Shown here: positions 19,421 through 28,118 of the stretch, in pieces
Position numbering within the stretch: the first letter of the stretch is position 1
Layout: each line of letters begins with the position of its first letter
NCBI RefSeq assembly: GCF_902141855.1
Contig: NZ_CABFVH010000014.1
Span: forward strand, 1-64,000
Source: Methylobacterium dankookense
GTDB taxonomy: Bacteria > Pseudomonadota > Alphaproteobacteria > Rhizobiales > Beijerinckiaceae
Direction of reading: 5' to 3'
Length of the DNA: 64,000 nt
Program-made: the position numbers and the translations under genes
Notes under the pieces: generated by a model
Told to the model about the DNA's origin: nothing
What the model saw: only the letters and a program-made list of their open reading frames with translations
The model's database searches: none

Positions 19421-20506
19421 TCAGACCCAGCCCTGCAGCTCGCGGCGGACGACGTGCTCGATGACCTCCATGCCGAGGTCCGAATCGTTGAGGCAGGGGA
19501 TGTAGGCGAAGCGCTCGCCGCCATTCTCCTCGAAATAGTGGCGGTTCTCGCCGTCGAGCTCCTCCAGCGTCTCCAGGCAGTCGGCGGTGAAGCCCGGCGC
19601 TACGATCGCCATGCGCTTGACGCCGGATTTGGCGAGCTCCTGCACCGTCTCGTCGGTATAGGGCTTCAGCCATTCCTCGTTGCCGAAGCGGGACTGGAAG
19701 GTCACGCGCATGCGCTCGGGGGAGTAGCCCAGCGCCTCGCGGATCAGCCGCCCGGTCTTCACGCACTGGCAATGGTAGGGGTCGCCCTTGAGCAGGTAGC
19801 TCTTCGGCACCCCGTGGAACGAGGTGAGGATCACCTCCGGCTCGAAATCGAGCTTGGCGAGCCCCTCGCGGATCGAGCGGGCGATCGCGTCGATATAGAC
19901 CGGATCGTCGTGGTAGGGCGGCGAGACGCGGACCGTCGGCTGCCAGCGCATCTGCATCAGCGCCTTGAAGGCCTGGTCGCAGGCAGTGGCCGAGGTCGCC
20001 GCCGCGTATTGCGGGTAGAGCGGCACCAGCAGGATGCGGTCGCAGCCCTGGTCGAGCAGCGCCTGGATGCGCACGGACACCTCGGGCTTGCCGTAGCGCA
20101 TGGCCCAGTCGACTACCACCGAATCACCCATCGCAGCCTGCAGGCGCTCGCACTGGCCGCGGGTGATGGTCTTGAGCGGCCCCTCGTCGAGGGCCTTGTT
20201 CCAGACGCTGTCGTAGTCGCGGCCCTTCGGACCGGGGCGCTTCGTCAGGATCACGAGGTTGAGGAGCGGCCACCAGATCAGCCGCGGCACCTCGATGACC
20301 CGCCGGTCGGAGAGGAACTCCTTCAGGTAGCGGCGCATCGGCCAGTAGCTCGTGCCCTCGGGCGTGCCGAGATTCATCAGGAGCACGCCGACGCGGCCCC
20401 AGCGCACGCCCGGATGGTCGGCGGGAAGAGTGCCGGCCTTCACCGGTGCCTGGGGCTGCAGGCTCTGGCGGGCCGCCAGCGTGGCGGGTTCGACGCGTTC
20501 GTTCAT
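19421..20506 (-). CDS. hemH: Ferrochelatase
   Basis: A 361-residue enzyme that inserts Fe2+ into protoporphyrin IX, the last step of protoheme synthesis, at the inner-membrane surface. It has VGVLLMNLGTPEG at the start, then WAMRYGKP, the family signature TSFHGVPKSYLLKGDPYHC (catalytic His) and PGFTADCLETLEELDGEN (catalytic Glu region). Its length is normal. It is a single gene with no obvious iron-responsive operator visible. Confidence 0.96.
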   Translation of the reverse strand: MNERVEPATLAARQSLQPQAPVKAGTLPADHPGVRWGRVGVLLMNLGTPEGTSYWPMRRYLKEFLSDRRVIEVPRLIWWPLLNLVILTKRPGPKGRDYDSVWNKALDEGPLKTITRGQCERLQAAMGDSVVVDWAMRYGKPEVSVRIQALLDQGCDRILLVPLYPQYAAATSATACDQAFKALMQMRWQPTVRVSPPYHDDPVYIDAIARSIREGLAKLDFEPEVILTSFHGVPKSYLLKGDPYHCQCVKTGRLIREALGYSPERMRVTFQSRFGNEEWLKPYTDETVQELAKSGVKRMAIVAPGFTADCLETLEELDGENRHYFEENGGERFAYIPCLNDSDLGMEVIEHVVRRELQGWV

Positions 20507-20640
20507 CGCTTGGCTTGGATATCCGATGGGTGCCGGCGGCCCGGTGCGGGAGCGTGCGACGGCGCCGCGATTGTCTCGGGTGTGGGAACTATCTAGAGCA
20601 CGCAGGAACCTTGCGAAGATCCGCCCGGACAGAGCGCGAC

Positions 20641-21588
20641 ATGCCGTCTCCCCGCTATTTCCTCAGGCACTTCATTCCCTTCACGGGCTATCCCTACACG
20701 GGCGCGCCCGCGGCCTGCAATCTGTGCGGCTGCGGCGATTCGGTCGTGGTGGCGGAGACCGACAGGCGGCTGAAGACCCTGCACTCGATCGCCTGCACCC
20801 AGTGCGGCCTGATCCGCACCGACCCGATGCCGACGCCGGCCGAGCTGGCGGAGTACTACGCCACCGCCTATCGCGCGGACTACCAGCTCGCCTTCGCGGG
20901 CGGGCCGCCGCCCCACCACGTGAAGCGCTCGGGACGCGAGGCGGCCTTCCGCGCCAACCTGCTGGCGCCGAAGCTCGTGCCGGGCGCGAGGGTGCTCGAT
21001 TTCGGCTCGGGCTCCGGCGAGTTCCTGGCCGCGGCGCGGGAGCGCGGCTGCACGGTGATCGGCGTCGAGCCGGGGCGCGACTACGCCGCCTTCGCCCGCA
21101 AGACCTACGGGGTCGAGGTGCTGGACGATGCCGCCGACGACACCTTCCCGGCCCAGAGCTTCGACGTGATCTCGACCCATCACGTGCTGGAGCATCTGCG
21201 CGACCCGGCCGAGGTCGTGGAGCGGCTGGCCCGCTGGCTGAAGCCGGACGGGCGCCTCTACGCGGCGGTGCCGAACATGGCCGCCACCGGCAAGCCGCCG
21301 CACGAGCGCTTCCACTTCGCCCATGTCCACGGCTACGTGCGCGAGACCTTCGACCTGCTCGCCCGCCGGGCGGGGCTGGTGCCGGACACCGCCTACTGGC
21401 GCGAGGACACGACGGTGGTCTACCGCAAGACCGACGCCCCGCCGGAGCGGCTCGCCGTGCCGGGCCTCGCCGAGCGGCTCGCGCGCGACCTCAAGCCGAT
21501 GCCGGCCGGCGCCTACCTCGCCTCCGGCGCCTGGATTTGGCCGATGGTCCGGCGCAACGCCAAGGCCGTGCGCGACACCTTCCGCTGA
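20641..21588 (+). CDS. Class I SAM-dependent methyltransferase with N-terminal zinc ribbon
   Basis: A 315-residue protein. An N-terminal CNLCG..CTQCG zinc-ribbon (about residues 26-60) is followed by YYATAYRADYQ. The SAM fold has VLDFGSGSGEFL as motif I and STHHVLEHLRDP. This layout is typical of methyltransferases acting on sugars or glycan/lipid precursors (the ribbon is of the Methyltransf_13-like kind). The substrate is unknown. It is followed eight bases later by the phosphoesterase gene, so they are co-transcribed. Confidence 0.87.
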   Translation: MPSPRYFLRHFIPFTGYPYTGAPAACNLCGCGDSVVVAETDRRLKTLHSIACTQCGLIRTDPMPTPAELAEYYATAYRADYQLAFAGGPPPHHVKRSGREAAFRANLLAPKLVPGARVLDFGSGSGEFLAAARERGCTVIGVEPGRDYAAFARKTYGVEVLDDAADDTFPAQSFDVISTHHVLEHLRDPAEVVERLARWLKPDGRLYAAVPNMAATGKPPHERFHFAHVHGYVRETFDLLARRAGLVPDTAYWREDTTVVYRKTDAPPERLAVPGLAERLARDLKPMPAGAYLASGAWIWPMVRRNAKAVRDTFR

Positions 21589-21596
21589 GCGGATCG

Positions 21597-23129
21597 ATGT
21601 CCGGTCCCAGCCGCCGCCAGACGCTGAGCCTCGGGCTCGGGGCCGGCCTGATTGCCGGCCTGCCCGCCGCGGAGGCGTCCGAGGCGGCGTCGGCGCAGAA
21701 GCCGACCTTCACGCTGCTCCTCGTCAACGACATCTACCTGATGGACGAGGTCGATGGCCGCGGCGGCTTCGCGCGGCTCAACGCGGTGGTGAAGGCCGAG
21801 CGCGCCCGGGGCGTGCCGATGCTCTACGCCCATGCGGGCGACACGATCTCTCCGTCGCTGATGTCGGGCTTCGACAAGGGCGAGCACATCATGGCGCTCC
21901 TCGCGCTGGCGAGCCCCGACGTGTTCGTGCCGGGCAATCACGAGTTCGATTTCGGGCCAGCGGTCTTCCAGGAACGCATTCGCGGAGCCGCCTTCCGCAC
22001 GCTCGCGGCAAACCTGCGGGACGGGGAGGGTAGGCCCCTGCCAGGGGTCGGGGACCGCTTCATCACCGATCTCGGCGGCATCCGCGTCGGGGTGACGGGC
22101 ATCGCGCTCGAGAGCACCCCGGAGAAGGCGCAGAGCGGCGCGCTCCGCTTCGGCCCGGAGGAGGGGACGCTCGCCGAGCAGGCGGGGCTCCTGCGCGAGG
22201 CGGGCGCCGAGATCGTGGTTGCGGTGGTCCACACGGCGCGGCCGACGGATCTCGCGATGATGGCGGCGGGCCATGCCGACATCATCCTGTCGGGGCACGA
22301 CCACGACCTGTTCCTACGCTACGACGGGCAGCGGGTGCTCTGTGAATCGAGCGTCGACGCGCATTTCGTCACCGCGATCGACGTGTTCTGCACGGTTGGC
22401 GAAGAAGACGGGCGGCGCCGAGTGCGCTGGCGCCCCCGCTTCCGCATCCACGACACCCACGACGTGACGCCCGATCCCGAGACGGCAGCGCTCGTCGCCC
22501 ATTACGAGGCGGAACTGTCGAACCAGCTCGACGTGCCGGTCGGGCGCACGGCGCTGCCCCTCGACAGCCGCGTGGCGAGCGTGCGGGCGCGGGAGGCGAG
22601 CTTCGGAGACCTCGTCGCCGACGCCCTGCGCGCGGCGACCGGCGCCGACGTCGCCCTGATGAATGGTGGCGGCATACGCGGCAACCGGCTCTACCCGGCC
22701 GGCGCGGAGCTGACCCGCCGCGACATCCTGCAGGAACTGCCCTTCGGCAACACCACCGTCCTCGTCGCGATCGACGGGGCGGCCCTGTACAACCTCCTGG
22801 AGAACGGGCTTGCCGATTACGGCCGCCCGGCGGGACGCCTCGTCCAGGTCTCGGGGCTCACAGTGCGCCTCGATCCCGAGCGTCCGCAGGGCGCGCGCAT
22901 CCTCTCGGTCGCGGTCGACGGCGCGCCGCTCGATCTCGGCCGGACCTATACGGTGGCCGCGAACAACTTCCTCTACGATGGCGGCAACGGTTACGGGGCC
23001 CTGCGCAGCGGGCGCACCCTGATCGGCGCCACCGACGGCAAGCTCGTGGCGAACGAGGTCATGGCCTATATCCGCCGCAACAGCCCGATCGGCATCCGCG
23101 AGGGCGAGCGCCTGGTGGTCGCCCGATGA
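21597..23129 (+). CDS. Secreted 5'-nucleotidase-family metallophosphoesterase
   Basis: A 510-residue two-domain protein. The N-terminus is Tat-like (RRQTLSLGLGAGLIAG). The calcineurin-like domain has LLVNDIYLMDE, YAHAGDTISPS, VPGNHEFDFG and ILSGHDHDLF. The C-terminal 5'-nucleotidase domain has ALMNGGGIRGNRLYPAG, ELPFGNTTVLV and ANNFLYDGGNGYG. It probably dephosphorylates nucleotides or sugar phosphates in the periplasm. The first metal motif has Tyr (DIY) where many relatives have His. The ATGA end overlaps the start of ung. Confidence 0.9.
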   Translation: MSGPSRRQTLSLGLGAGLIAGLPAAEASEAASAQKPTFTLLLVNDIYLMDEVDGRGGFARLNAVVKAERARGVPMLYAHAGDTISPSLMSGFDKGEHIMALLALASPDVFVPGNHEFDFGPAVFQERIRGAAFRTLAANLRDGEGRPLPGVGDRFITDLGGIRVGVTGIALESTPEKAQSGALRFGPEEGTLAEQAGLLREAGAEIVVAVVHTARPTDLAMMAAGHADIILSGHDHDLFLRYDGQRVLCESSVDAHFVTAIDVFCTVGEEDGRRRVRWRPRFRIHDTHDVTPDPETAALVAHYEAELSNQLDVPVGRTALPLDSRVASVRAREASFGDLVADALRAATGADVALMNGGGIRGNRLYPAGAELTRRDILQELPFGNTTVLVAIDGAALYNLLENGLADYGRPAGRLVQVSGLTVRLDPERPQGARILSVAVDGAPLDLGRTYTVAANNFLYDGGNGYGALRSGRTLIGATDGKLVANEVMAYIRRNSPIGIREGERLVVAR

Positions 23130-23818
23130 GCGGCCCCGTCGCCGACGCGCTCGCGGATTTCCGCGCCTCCGGCTCCTCCTGGGCCGCTCTGCCCTTCTTC
23201 CGCGAGGGCGAGGCCGACCACGTGGCCGCGCGGGTCGATGCGCGGATCGCGGCGGGGGCACGGGTGCTGCCGGATCCGCGCAACATCTTCCGGGCGCTCG
23301 CCCTCACGCCGCTCGCGGCCGTGAAGGTCGTCATCCTCGGCCAGGACCCCTACCCGACGCCGGGGGACGCCAACGGCCTCGCCTTCTCCTATGTGGGCGG
23401 CGGGCGCCTCCCGGCCTCGCTCAAGGTGATCCTCGCCGAAGTCGACCCGGAGAAGCCCAGGACAGGCGACCTGACGCCCTGGACGCGGCAGGGCGTTCTG
23501 CTCCTCAACAGCGCACTCACCGTCGAGGCGGGGAAGGCCGGCGCGCATCTGCGCTACGGCTGGGCCGACCTCACCGATCAGGCGGTCACCGCTGTGTCCG
23601 CGCGGCCCGAGCCGGCGGTGTTCCTGCTCTGGGGGGCGCAGGCGCGGGCGCGCAAGGCCCTGATCGACCCCGCGCGCCACGCCGTCATCGAGAGCGGCCA
23701 TCCCTCGCCGCTGAACCGCGCCCGCGACTTCCCCGGCTCCCAGCCTTTCGCGCGGGCCAATGCCTGGCTCGCGGAGCGCGGGCTGCCGCCGATCGACTGG
23801 TGCCTCGGCGGCCCCTGA
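23126..23818 (+). CDS. ung: Uracil-DNA glycosylase (family 1-like)
   Basis: A 230-residue base-excision repair enzyme. Motif A is VILGQDPYPTPGDANGLAFS, with the catalytic Asp after GQ. WTRQGVLLLNSALTVE is the uracil-pocket segment and HPSPLNRARDF is motif B. The residue after GQDPY is Pro where most family 1 enzymes have His, which is noteworthy but probably tolerated. Translation is coupled to the upstream phosphoesterase through ATGA, an unexpected pairing that is likely only positional. Confidence 0.92.
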   Translation: MSGPVADALADFRASGSSWAALPFFREGEADHVAARVDARIAAGARVLPDPRNIFRALALTPLAAVKVVILGQDPYPTPGDANGLAFSYVGGGRLPASLKVILAEVDPEKPRTGDLTPWTRQGVLLLNSALTVEAGKAGAHLRYGWADLTDQAVTAVSARPEPAVFLLWGAQARARKALIDPARHAVIESGHPSPLNRARDFPGSQPFARANAWLAERGLPPIDWCLGGP

Positions 23819-23822
23819 CGCG

Positions 23823-24251
23823 CTATTGCGGCTTCTCGGGCGACTTCTCGGCCGGAGCCTCGGCGGGCTTGTCCGCCGGCTTCGCATCGGGCGCGGCGGC
23901 CGGCAGCAGCACGTTCTTGGCGACATTGCCGTCGGGGCCGTACTCGCCGGCGACCGCGAGGCAGGCCTGCTCGCGGTTCAGCGCCATCTGGTTCGACATC
24001 AGCGCGAACATGGTCTGCACCTTGTTGCCGAAGGGGCCGCGCGGGCTCACGTCCTCGGCCCGGGCATTCTGCTTGGCGAGCAGCGCCTCAAACTGCTCGG
24101 TGCCGATGCGGTAGCCGCAGACGTTCGAGGCCGCGAAGATGTAGGCCGCGAATTCGAGCGCCCGCGGCGCGGGGGCGTTGCGGATCTGTGCCCCGGCCGG
24201 GCCGGCTGAGACCGCGGCGAGGGCGGCGAGGGCGAGGGTCGGGATACGCAT
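23823..24251 (-). CDS. Small periplasmic protein of unknown function
   Basis: A 142-residue protein with a signal peptide (LALAALAAVSAGPAGAQ). A helical domain follows, with two cysteines (SNVCGYRIG and REQACLAVAG) likely to form a disulfide. The C-terminal tail is Ala/Pro/Lys/Glu-rich and low-complexity. No family is recognised with confidence. It converges with ung, with a gap of four bases. ATG 24251 is chosen because it gives the signal peptide. Confidence 0.7.
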   Translation of the reverse strand: MRIPTLALAALAAVSAGPAGAQIRNAPAPRALEFAAYIFAASNVCGYRIGTEQFEALLAKQNARAEDVSPRGPFGNKVQTMFALMSNQMALNREQACLAVAGEYGPDGNVAKNVLLPAAAPDAKPADKPAEAPAEKSPEKPQ

Positions 24252-24447
24252 CCTGGGCAGGTTCCTCGGAAGAGGCGGATTCTGGCGATCCGCTTGAAGC
24301 ACCGCCGGGATAGAGGGTTTCGAGGCGCCCGGCGAGCGGACAGGGCGGCGCAGGCAGGTGGGTCTTGCGGGTGCGCGGGCTTCGCCCCGGGTCTATCAAC
24401 AGCGCACACGGCCGATGGATGGCCCAGCGCATGCCCGGAAGCGATTC

Positions 24448-26115
24448 GTGACGACACAGACAGCAGCCCAGGCCCTCGTGGCGCAGCTCCACGCCAACGG
24501 CGTGCGCCACGTCTTCACCGTGCCCGGCGAGAGCTTCCTGCCGGTGCTCGACGCGCTCCGCGAATCGGGCATCGCGGTCACCACCTGCCGGCACGAGGGC
24601 GGCGCGGCGATGATGGCGGAGGCGGCCGGCAAGGTCACCGGCACGCCGGGCATCTGCATCGTCACCCGCGGACCCGGCGCCACCAACGCCTCGGCGGGCG
24701 TGCATGTGGCGCAGCAGGATTCCTCGCCGATGATCCTGTTCGTCGGGCAGATCGAGCGCGGCCAGCGCGACCGCGAGGCCTTCCAGGAACTCGACTACCG
24801 TGCCGCCTTCGGGCCGCAGGCGAAATGGGCGACCGAGATCGAGGATCCGGCCCGCGTGCCGGAATACGTCTCGCGCGCCTTCCACACGGCGACGGCGGGG
24901 CGGCCCGGCCCCGTGGTGATGGCCCTGCCGAAGGACGTGCTGAAGGAGCCGTGCCCTGGCCCACTCGCCAGGCCCTGGCGAGCGGTGGAGGCGGCGCCGG
25001 GACCTGAGGAGATGGAGCGCCTCGCCGCGCTGCTGGCGGAGGCTGAGCGCCCACTGCTGATTCTCGGCGGAAGCCGCTGGACGGAAGAGGCCTGGGCGGA
25101 CATCCGCACCTTCGCCGACCGGTTCGACCTGCCCGTCGCCACGAGCTTCCGCCGGCTCTCCCTGTTCGACCCGCTGCACACCGCCTATGCGGGCGATCTC
25201 GGGCTCGGAGTGAATCCGCGCCTCGCCGAGCGGGCGGCGCGCGCCGACCTCGTGATCCTGCTCGGCGGGCGGCTCGGCGAGATTCCGAGCCAGGGCTACA
25301 CGCTTCTCGACATCCCGAACCCCGCGCAGCGGCTCGTGCACATCCATGCCGGGGCTGAGGAGATCGGCCGGATCTACGTGCCGGACCTCGCGATCAATGC
25401 GAGCCCCGTCCGCGCAGCGGCAGCGCTCGCGCGGCTCCCCGCGCCCTCCCGCATCCCCTGGGCCGAGGAAACCCGCGCGGCGCACCGGGACTACCGCGCC
25501 TGGAGCGACGCGGCGACGCCGCAGCCCGGACCCGTCAATCTCGGAAACGTGATGCTCCATCTGCGCGAGGCGCTGCCGGAGGATGCGATCCTCTGCAACG
25601 GCGCGGGCAACTATGCCGCCTGGATCCACCGCTTCTGCCGCTTCCGGCAGCTCCACGGCCACGTGGCGCCGACCTCCGGCTCGATGGGCTACGGCCTGCC
25701 GGCGGCGGTTGCGATGCAGCGGCTCCATCCGGAGCGGGTCGTGGTCTGCATCGCGGGCGACGGCGATTTCCTGATGACCGGCCAGGAATTCGCGACCGCC
25801 GTGCAATACGGCCTGCCGGTGATCTGCATCGTCTGCGACAACGGCAGCTACGGCACCATCCGGATGCATCAGGAGCGCGAATTCCCCGGCCGCGTCTCGG
25901 CGACCGACCTGCGCAATCCGGATTTCGCGGCCTATGCCCGCGCCTTCGGGGGGCTCGGCCTCACAGTCGAGCGCGACGCCGACTTCCCCGCGGCCCTGGC
26001 CGCCGCCCGCGAGGCCGGCGCGCCCACGATCATCCACCTGAAGGTCGCCACCGACGCGATCTCCCCAGGCCGGACCCTCGAGCAGATCCGCGCAGAGGCG
26101 CTGAAACGGCAATAA
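24448..26115 (+). CDS. Thiamine-diphosphate-dependent enzyme, acetolactate synthase-like
   Basis: A 555-residue ThDP enzyme with the standard PYR, central and PP domain order. The PYR domain has FTVPGESFLPVLDAL and the catalytic Glu in CRHEGGAAMMAEAAG. The PP domain has GSMGYGLPAA and the cofactor motif GDGDFLMTGQEF with DNGSYG. Related proteins are annotated as acetolactate synthase large-subunit-like, but with no ilvN beside it a catabolic decarboxylase or synthase is more likely. GTG 24448 fits the family start (TTQTAAQALVAQL); ATG 24415 is the alternative. A hairpin follows. Confidence 0.88.
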   Translation: MTTQTAAQALVAQLHANGVRHVFTVPGESFLPVLDALRESGIAVTTCRHEGGAAMMAEAAGKVTGTPGICIVTRGPGATNASAGVHVAQQDSSPMILFVGQIERGQRDREAFQELDYRAAFGPQAKWATEIEDPARVPEYVSRAFHTATAGRPGPVVMALPKDVLKEPCPGPLARPWRAVEAAPGPEEMERLAALLAEAERPLLILGGSRWTEEAWADIRTFADRFDLPVATSFRRLSLFDPLHTAYAGDLGLGVNPRLAERAARADLVILLGGRLGEIPSQGYTLLDIPNPAQRLVHIHAGAEEIGRIYVPDLAINASPVRAAAALARLPAPSRIPWAEETRAAHRDYRAWSDAATPQPGPVNLGNVMLHLREALPEDAILCNGAGNYAAWIHRFCRFRQLHGHVAPTSGSMGYGLPAAVAMQRLHPERVVVCIAGDGDFLMTGQEFATAVQYGLPVICIVCDNGSYGTIRMHQEREFPGRVSATDLRNPDFAAYARAFGGLGLTVERDADFPAALAAAREAGAPTIIHLKVATDAISPGRTLEQIRAEALKRQ

Positions 26116-26134
26116 TCCGAACAGAGAAAATTAA

Positions 26135-26179
26135 CCCGTGGGCTGCACGGCAGTAGGCGGAAACGCACAAGCCCACGGG
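26135..26179 (+). promoter_or_regulatory. Hairpin just before the ribosome site of the next gene
   Basis: A perfect 10-base inverted repeat (CCCGTGGGCT at 26135-26144, AGCCCACGGG at 26170-26179) with a 25-base loop. It begins 20 bases after the ThDP gene and ends two bases before the AGGAA ribosome site of the truncated synthetase. The flank is A/T-rich (GAGAAAATTAA). It could be a terminator, an attenuator, or a translation-control stem. It does not match a riboswitch I recognise. Confidence 0.45.
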
Positions 26180-26188
26180 CAGGAACGC

Positions 26189-26962
26189 ATGCTGCACAGC
26201 GCACCGGACCGCACGGCTCCCCGGATCGCCGGCCTCCAGGCCCGGCTCGGCGCAGTCCCCGCCCGGTCCGACGTGCGCGTCCGCAGCACCGTCGTGCATC
26301 TCGTCGCCGAACTCGCCGCGATCCATCCCGACGCCACGGCGCTCGCTGGCAGCGACGAGAGCCTGACCTTCTCCGATCTCGCCGCGCGCCAGGCCCGCTA
26401 TGCCCGCTGGGCGCTCGGCGAGGGCTTCGCCGCCGGCGACGGCGCCGCGCTCCTGATGCACGACCGGCCGGACCGGCACGCCCTCTGGCTCGGGCTCGCC
26501 CGCGCCGGCATGCGGGTCGCCCTGCTCGATCCCGCCTTGCGCGGCACGCGCCTCGCCCGCTGCCTGGCGGTGGCCGCGCCGAAGCTCCTCGTGGTCGACC
26601 CGGCGCTCGCGGACGCCCTCGGCGAGGTGCAAGCCCTCGCATCCGGACCGGTCACGGTGCGCTGGCAGGGACCGGGCGCGGATCTCGCCCGGCTCGACCT
26701 CGAAGCCGCGGACCTGTCGGATGCCCCGCTCGGCGAGAGCGAGGCCGCCGGGCCGGCGCCGGACGATCCGGCCCTCCTCCTCCTCGGCACGGACGGGACC
26801 GGCCGCCCCTTGCGCGTCGGCGCGAGCCACGGGCGGCTGATGGCCTGGATGCACGGGGCCGGCGGCTGCCCGGCCCCCTTCCGCGATCTCGTCGCGACGG
26901 GCGCGAGCCTCCTGCGCGGCGCCACGGCACGGGTCGGCGGGGACCACGCCGCGCTGAGCTGA
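26189..26962 (+). CDS. Truncated acyl-CoA synthetase-like protein (N-terminal part only)
   Basis: A 257-residue protein resembling the first 40% of FATP-type long-chain acyl-CoA synthetases: VVHLVAELAAIHPDATAL, LTFSDLAARQARYARWAL, ALWLGLARAGMRVALLDPAL and APKLLVVDPAL. The AMP-binding P-loop, normally YTSGTTGLPK, is replaced by LLGTDGTGRPLRV (about 199-210). The catalytic core and C-terminal domain are absent, because the frame ends 47 residues later. It cannot work as a normal ligase. It is either a decayed gene or a repurposed substrate- or CoA-binding domain. The reading frame is intact and has normal codon use. Confidence 0.72.
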   Translation: MLHSAPDRTAPRIAGLQARLGAVPARSDVRVRSTVVHLVAELAAIHPDATALAGSDESLTFSDLAARQARYARWALGEGFAAGDGAALLMHDRPDRHALWLGLARAGMRVALLDPALRGTRLARCLAVAAPKLLVVDPALADALGEVQALASGPVTVRWQGPGADLARLDLEAADLSDAPLGESEAAGPAPDDPALLLLGTDGTGRPLRVGASHGRLMAWMHGAGGCPAPFRDLVATGASLLRGATARVGGDHAALS

Positions 26963-27100
26963 GATCGCGCTCGCGCGCTTCGGCGCAGGAGAACATCGAA
27001 ACACGGAGTCGGCACCGGTCCCGATTGCAACGCGATCGGGAATGGCCCTAGCCTCCCCGGCCAAGGGGCGCCCGACGCCCCCGCCAGGGAGAGCCGTCCG

Positions 27101-27913
27101 ATGTCCGCAGCCGCCGCGCCGATCCAGCAGGACTCCCCGTCGGACTCGCCGCTCCTGCGCGCGGATGCGGACGGGATCGCCACGCTCACCCTGAACCGCC
27201 CCGCCGCCCGCAACGCCCTCTCCCTCGGCCTGATGGCGGCGCTTCAAGCGGAGCTCGACGCGATCCGGGCGGATCGCGGCGTGCGGGCCGTCATCCTGCG
27301 CGGGGCCGGGCCGGCCTTCTGCGCCGGCCACGACCTCAAGGAGATGCGCGCCCAGCCGGACCGGGCCTCGGCGGAGGCGGTCTTCCGCGCCTGCTCCGCC
27401 CTGATGCTCGCGATCACCCGGCTGCCGCAGCCGGTGATCGCCCAGATCCACGGCATCGCCACCGCGGCGGGCTGCCAGCTCGTCGCCACCTGCGACCTCG
27501 CCGTCTGCACGCATGAGGCGCGCTTCGCCACGCCGGGCGTCAATATCGGCCTGTTCTGCTCAACCCCGATGGTGGCCCTGTCGCGCGCCGTGCCGCGCAA
27601 GGCCGCCCTGGAGATGCTGCTCCTCGGCGAGCCGATCGACGCCGCGGAGGCCCTGCGCATCGGGCTCGTGAACCGTTCGGTGCCGGAATCCGAGCTGGAG
27701 GGGACGGTGCGCGGCATGGCCGCACGCATCGCCGCGAAGGCGCCGCGGGTGCTGGCCATCGGCAAGGAGGCATTCTCGCGACAGGCGGATCTGGGCCTGG
27801 AGGAGGCCTATGCCTACGCTGCCGAGGTGATGACCCGGAACATGATGATGGCCGACGCGGCCGAGGGCATCGACGCCTTCCTGCAGAAGCGCGAGCCCCG
27901 CTGGGAGGCCTGA
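27101..27913 (+). CDS. Enoyl-CoA hydratase/isomerase-family protein
   Basis: A 270-residue crotonase-fold protein. ATLTLNRPAARNALS opens the domain. The oxyanion-hole segments are RGAGPAFCAGHDLKEM and IHGIATAAGCQLVATCDLA, followed by FATPGVNIGLFCSTP and GEPIDAAEALRIGLVN. The Cys in GLFCSTP lies where hydratases usually carry a catalytic Glu, so the exact reaction (hydratase, isomerase or hydrolase) is uncertain. It follows the truncated acyl-CoA synthetase homologue, suggesting an acyl-CoA context. A strong hairpin lies right after the stop. Confidence 0.88.
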   Translation: MSAAAAPIQQDSPSDSPLLRADADGIATLTLNRPAARNALSLGLMAALQAELDAIRADRGVRAVILRGAGPAFCAGHDLKEMRAQPDRASAEAVFRACSALMLAITRLPQPVIAQIHGIATAAGCQLVATCDLAVCTHEARFATPGVNIGLFCSTPMVALSRAVPRKAALEMLLLGEPIDAAEALRIGLVNRSVPESELEGTVRGMAARIAAKAPRVLAIGKEAFSRQADLGLEEAYAYAAEVMTRNMMMADAAEGIDAFLQKREPRWEA

Positions 27914-27914
27914 T

Positions 27915-27945
27915 ACCGCGTCCGGTTGATCGGACCGGACGCGGT
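27915..27945 (+). terminator. Hairpin terminator after the enoyl-CoA hydratase gene
   Basis: Perfect 12-base arms, ACCGCGTCCGGT and ACCGGACGCGGT, flank a seven-base loop (TGATCGG), starting two bases after the TGA. No T-tract follows. Part of this sequence, TCCGGTTGATCGGA, recurs about 100 bases downstream, so it may derive from a dispersed element. Confidence 0.6.
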
Positions 27946-28059
27946 CTCGGCAAGTCCGCGCGGCGCCTGAGCGAAGGCGACATCCGCCATCCCGACGGGA
28001 TCACCCGGTTGTCGTATGAGACGGCTTCCGGTTGATCGGATTTCGGCGGACAGGTCGCT

Positions 28060-28088
28060 CCCCTCTCCCCGCCGCGCGGGGAGAGGGG
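28060..28088. repeat. Palindromic hairpin between convergent genes
   Basis: Perfect 11-base arms (CCCCTCTCCCC / GGGGAGAGGGG) with a seven-base GC loop, in the 205-base gap between the hydratase and the DUF3016 gene. It is a possible terminator for the minus-strand gene or a short dispersed repeat. The remainder of the gap is non-coding. Confidence 0.55.
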
Positions 28089-28118
28089 ATCCGCGGCACT
28101 CTGGTCTGACGGAGGTCG

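Noticed and set aside
24088..26112. A 674-codon minus-strand frame opposite the ThDP enzyme
   Set aside because: Antisense shadow; the plus-strand frame has ThDP motifs and this one has none.
26135..26179. A known riboswitch before the truncated synthetase
   Set aside because: It is a single simple stem with an unremarkable loop and no match to riboswitch classes I can recall.
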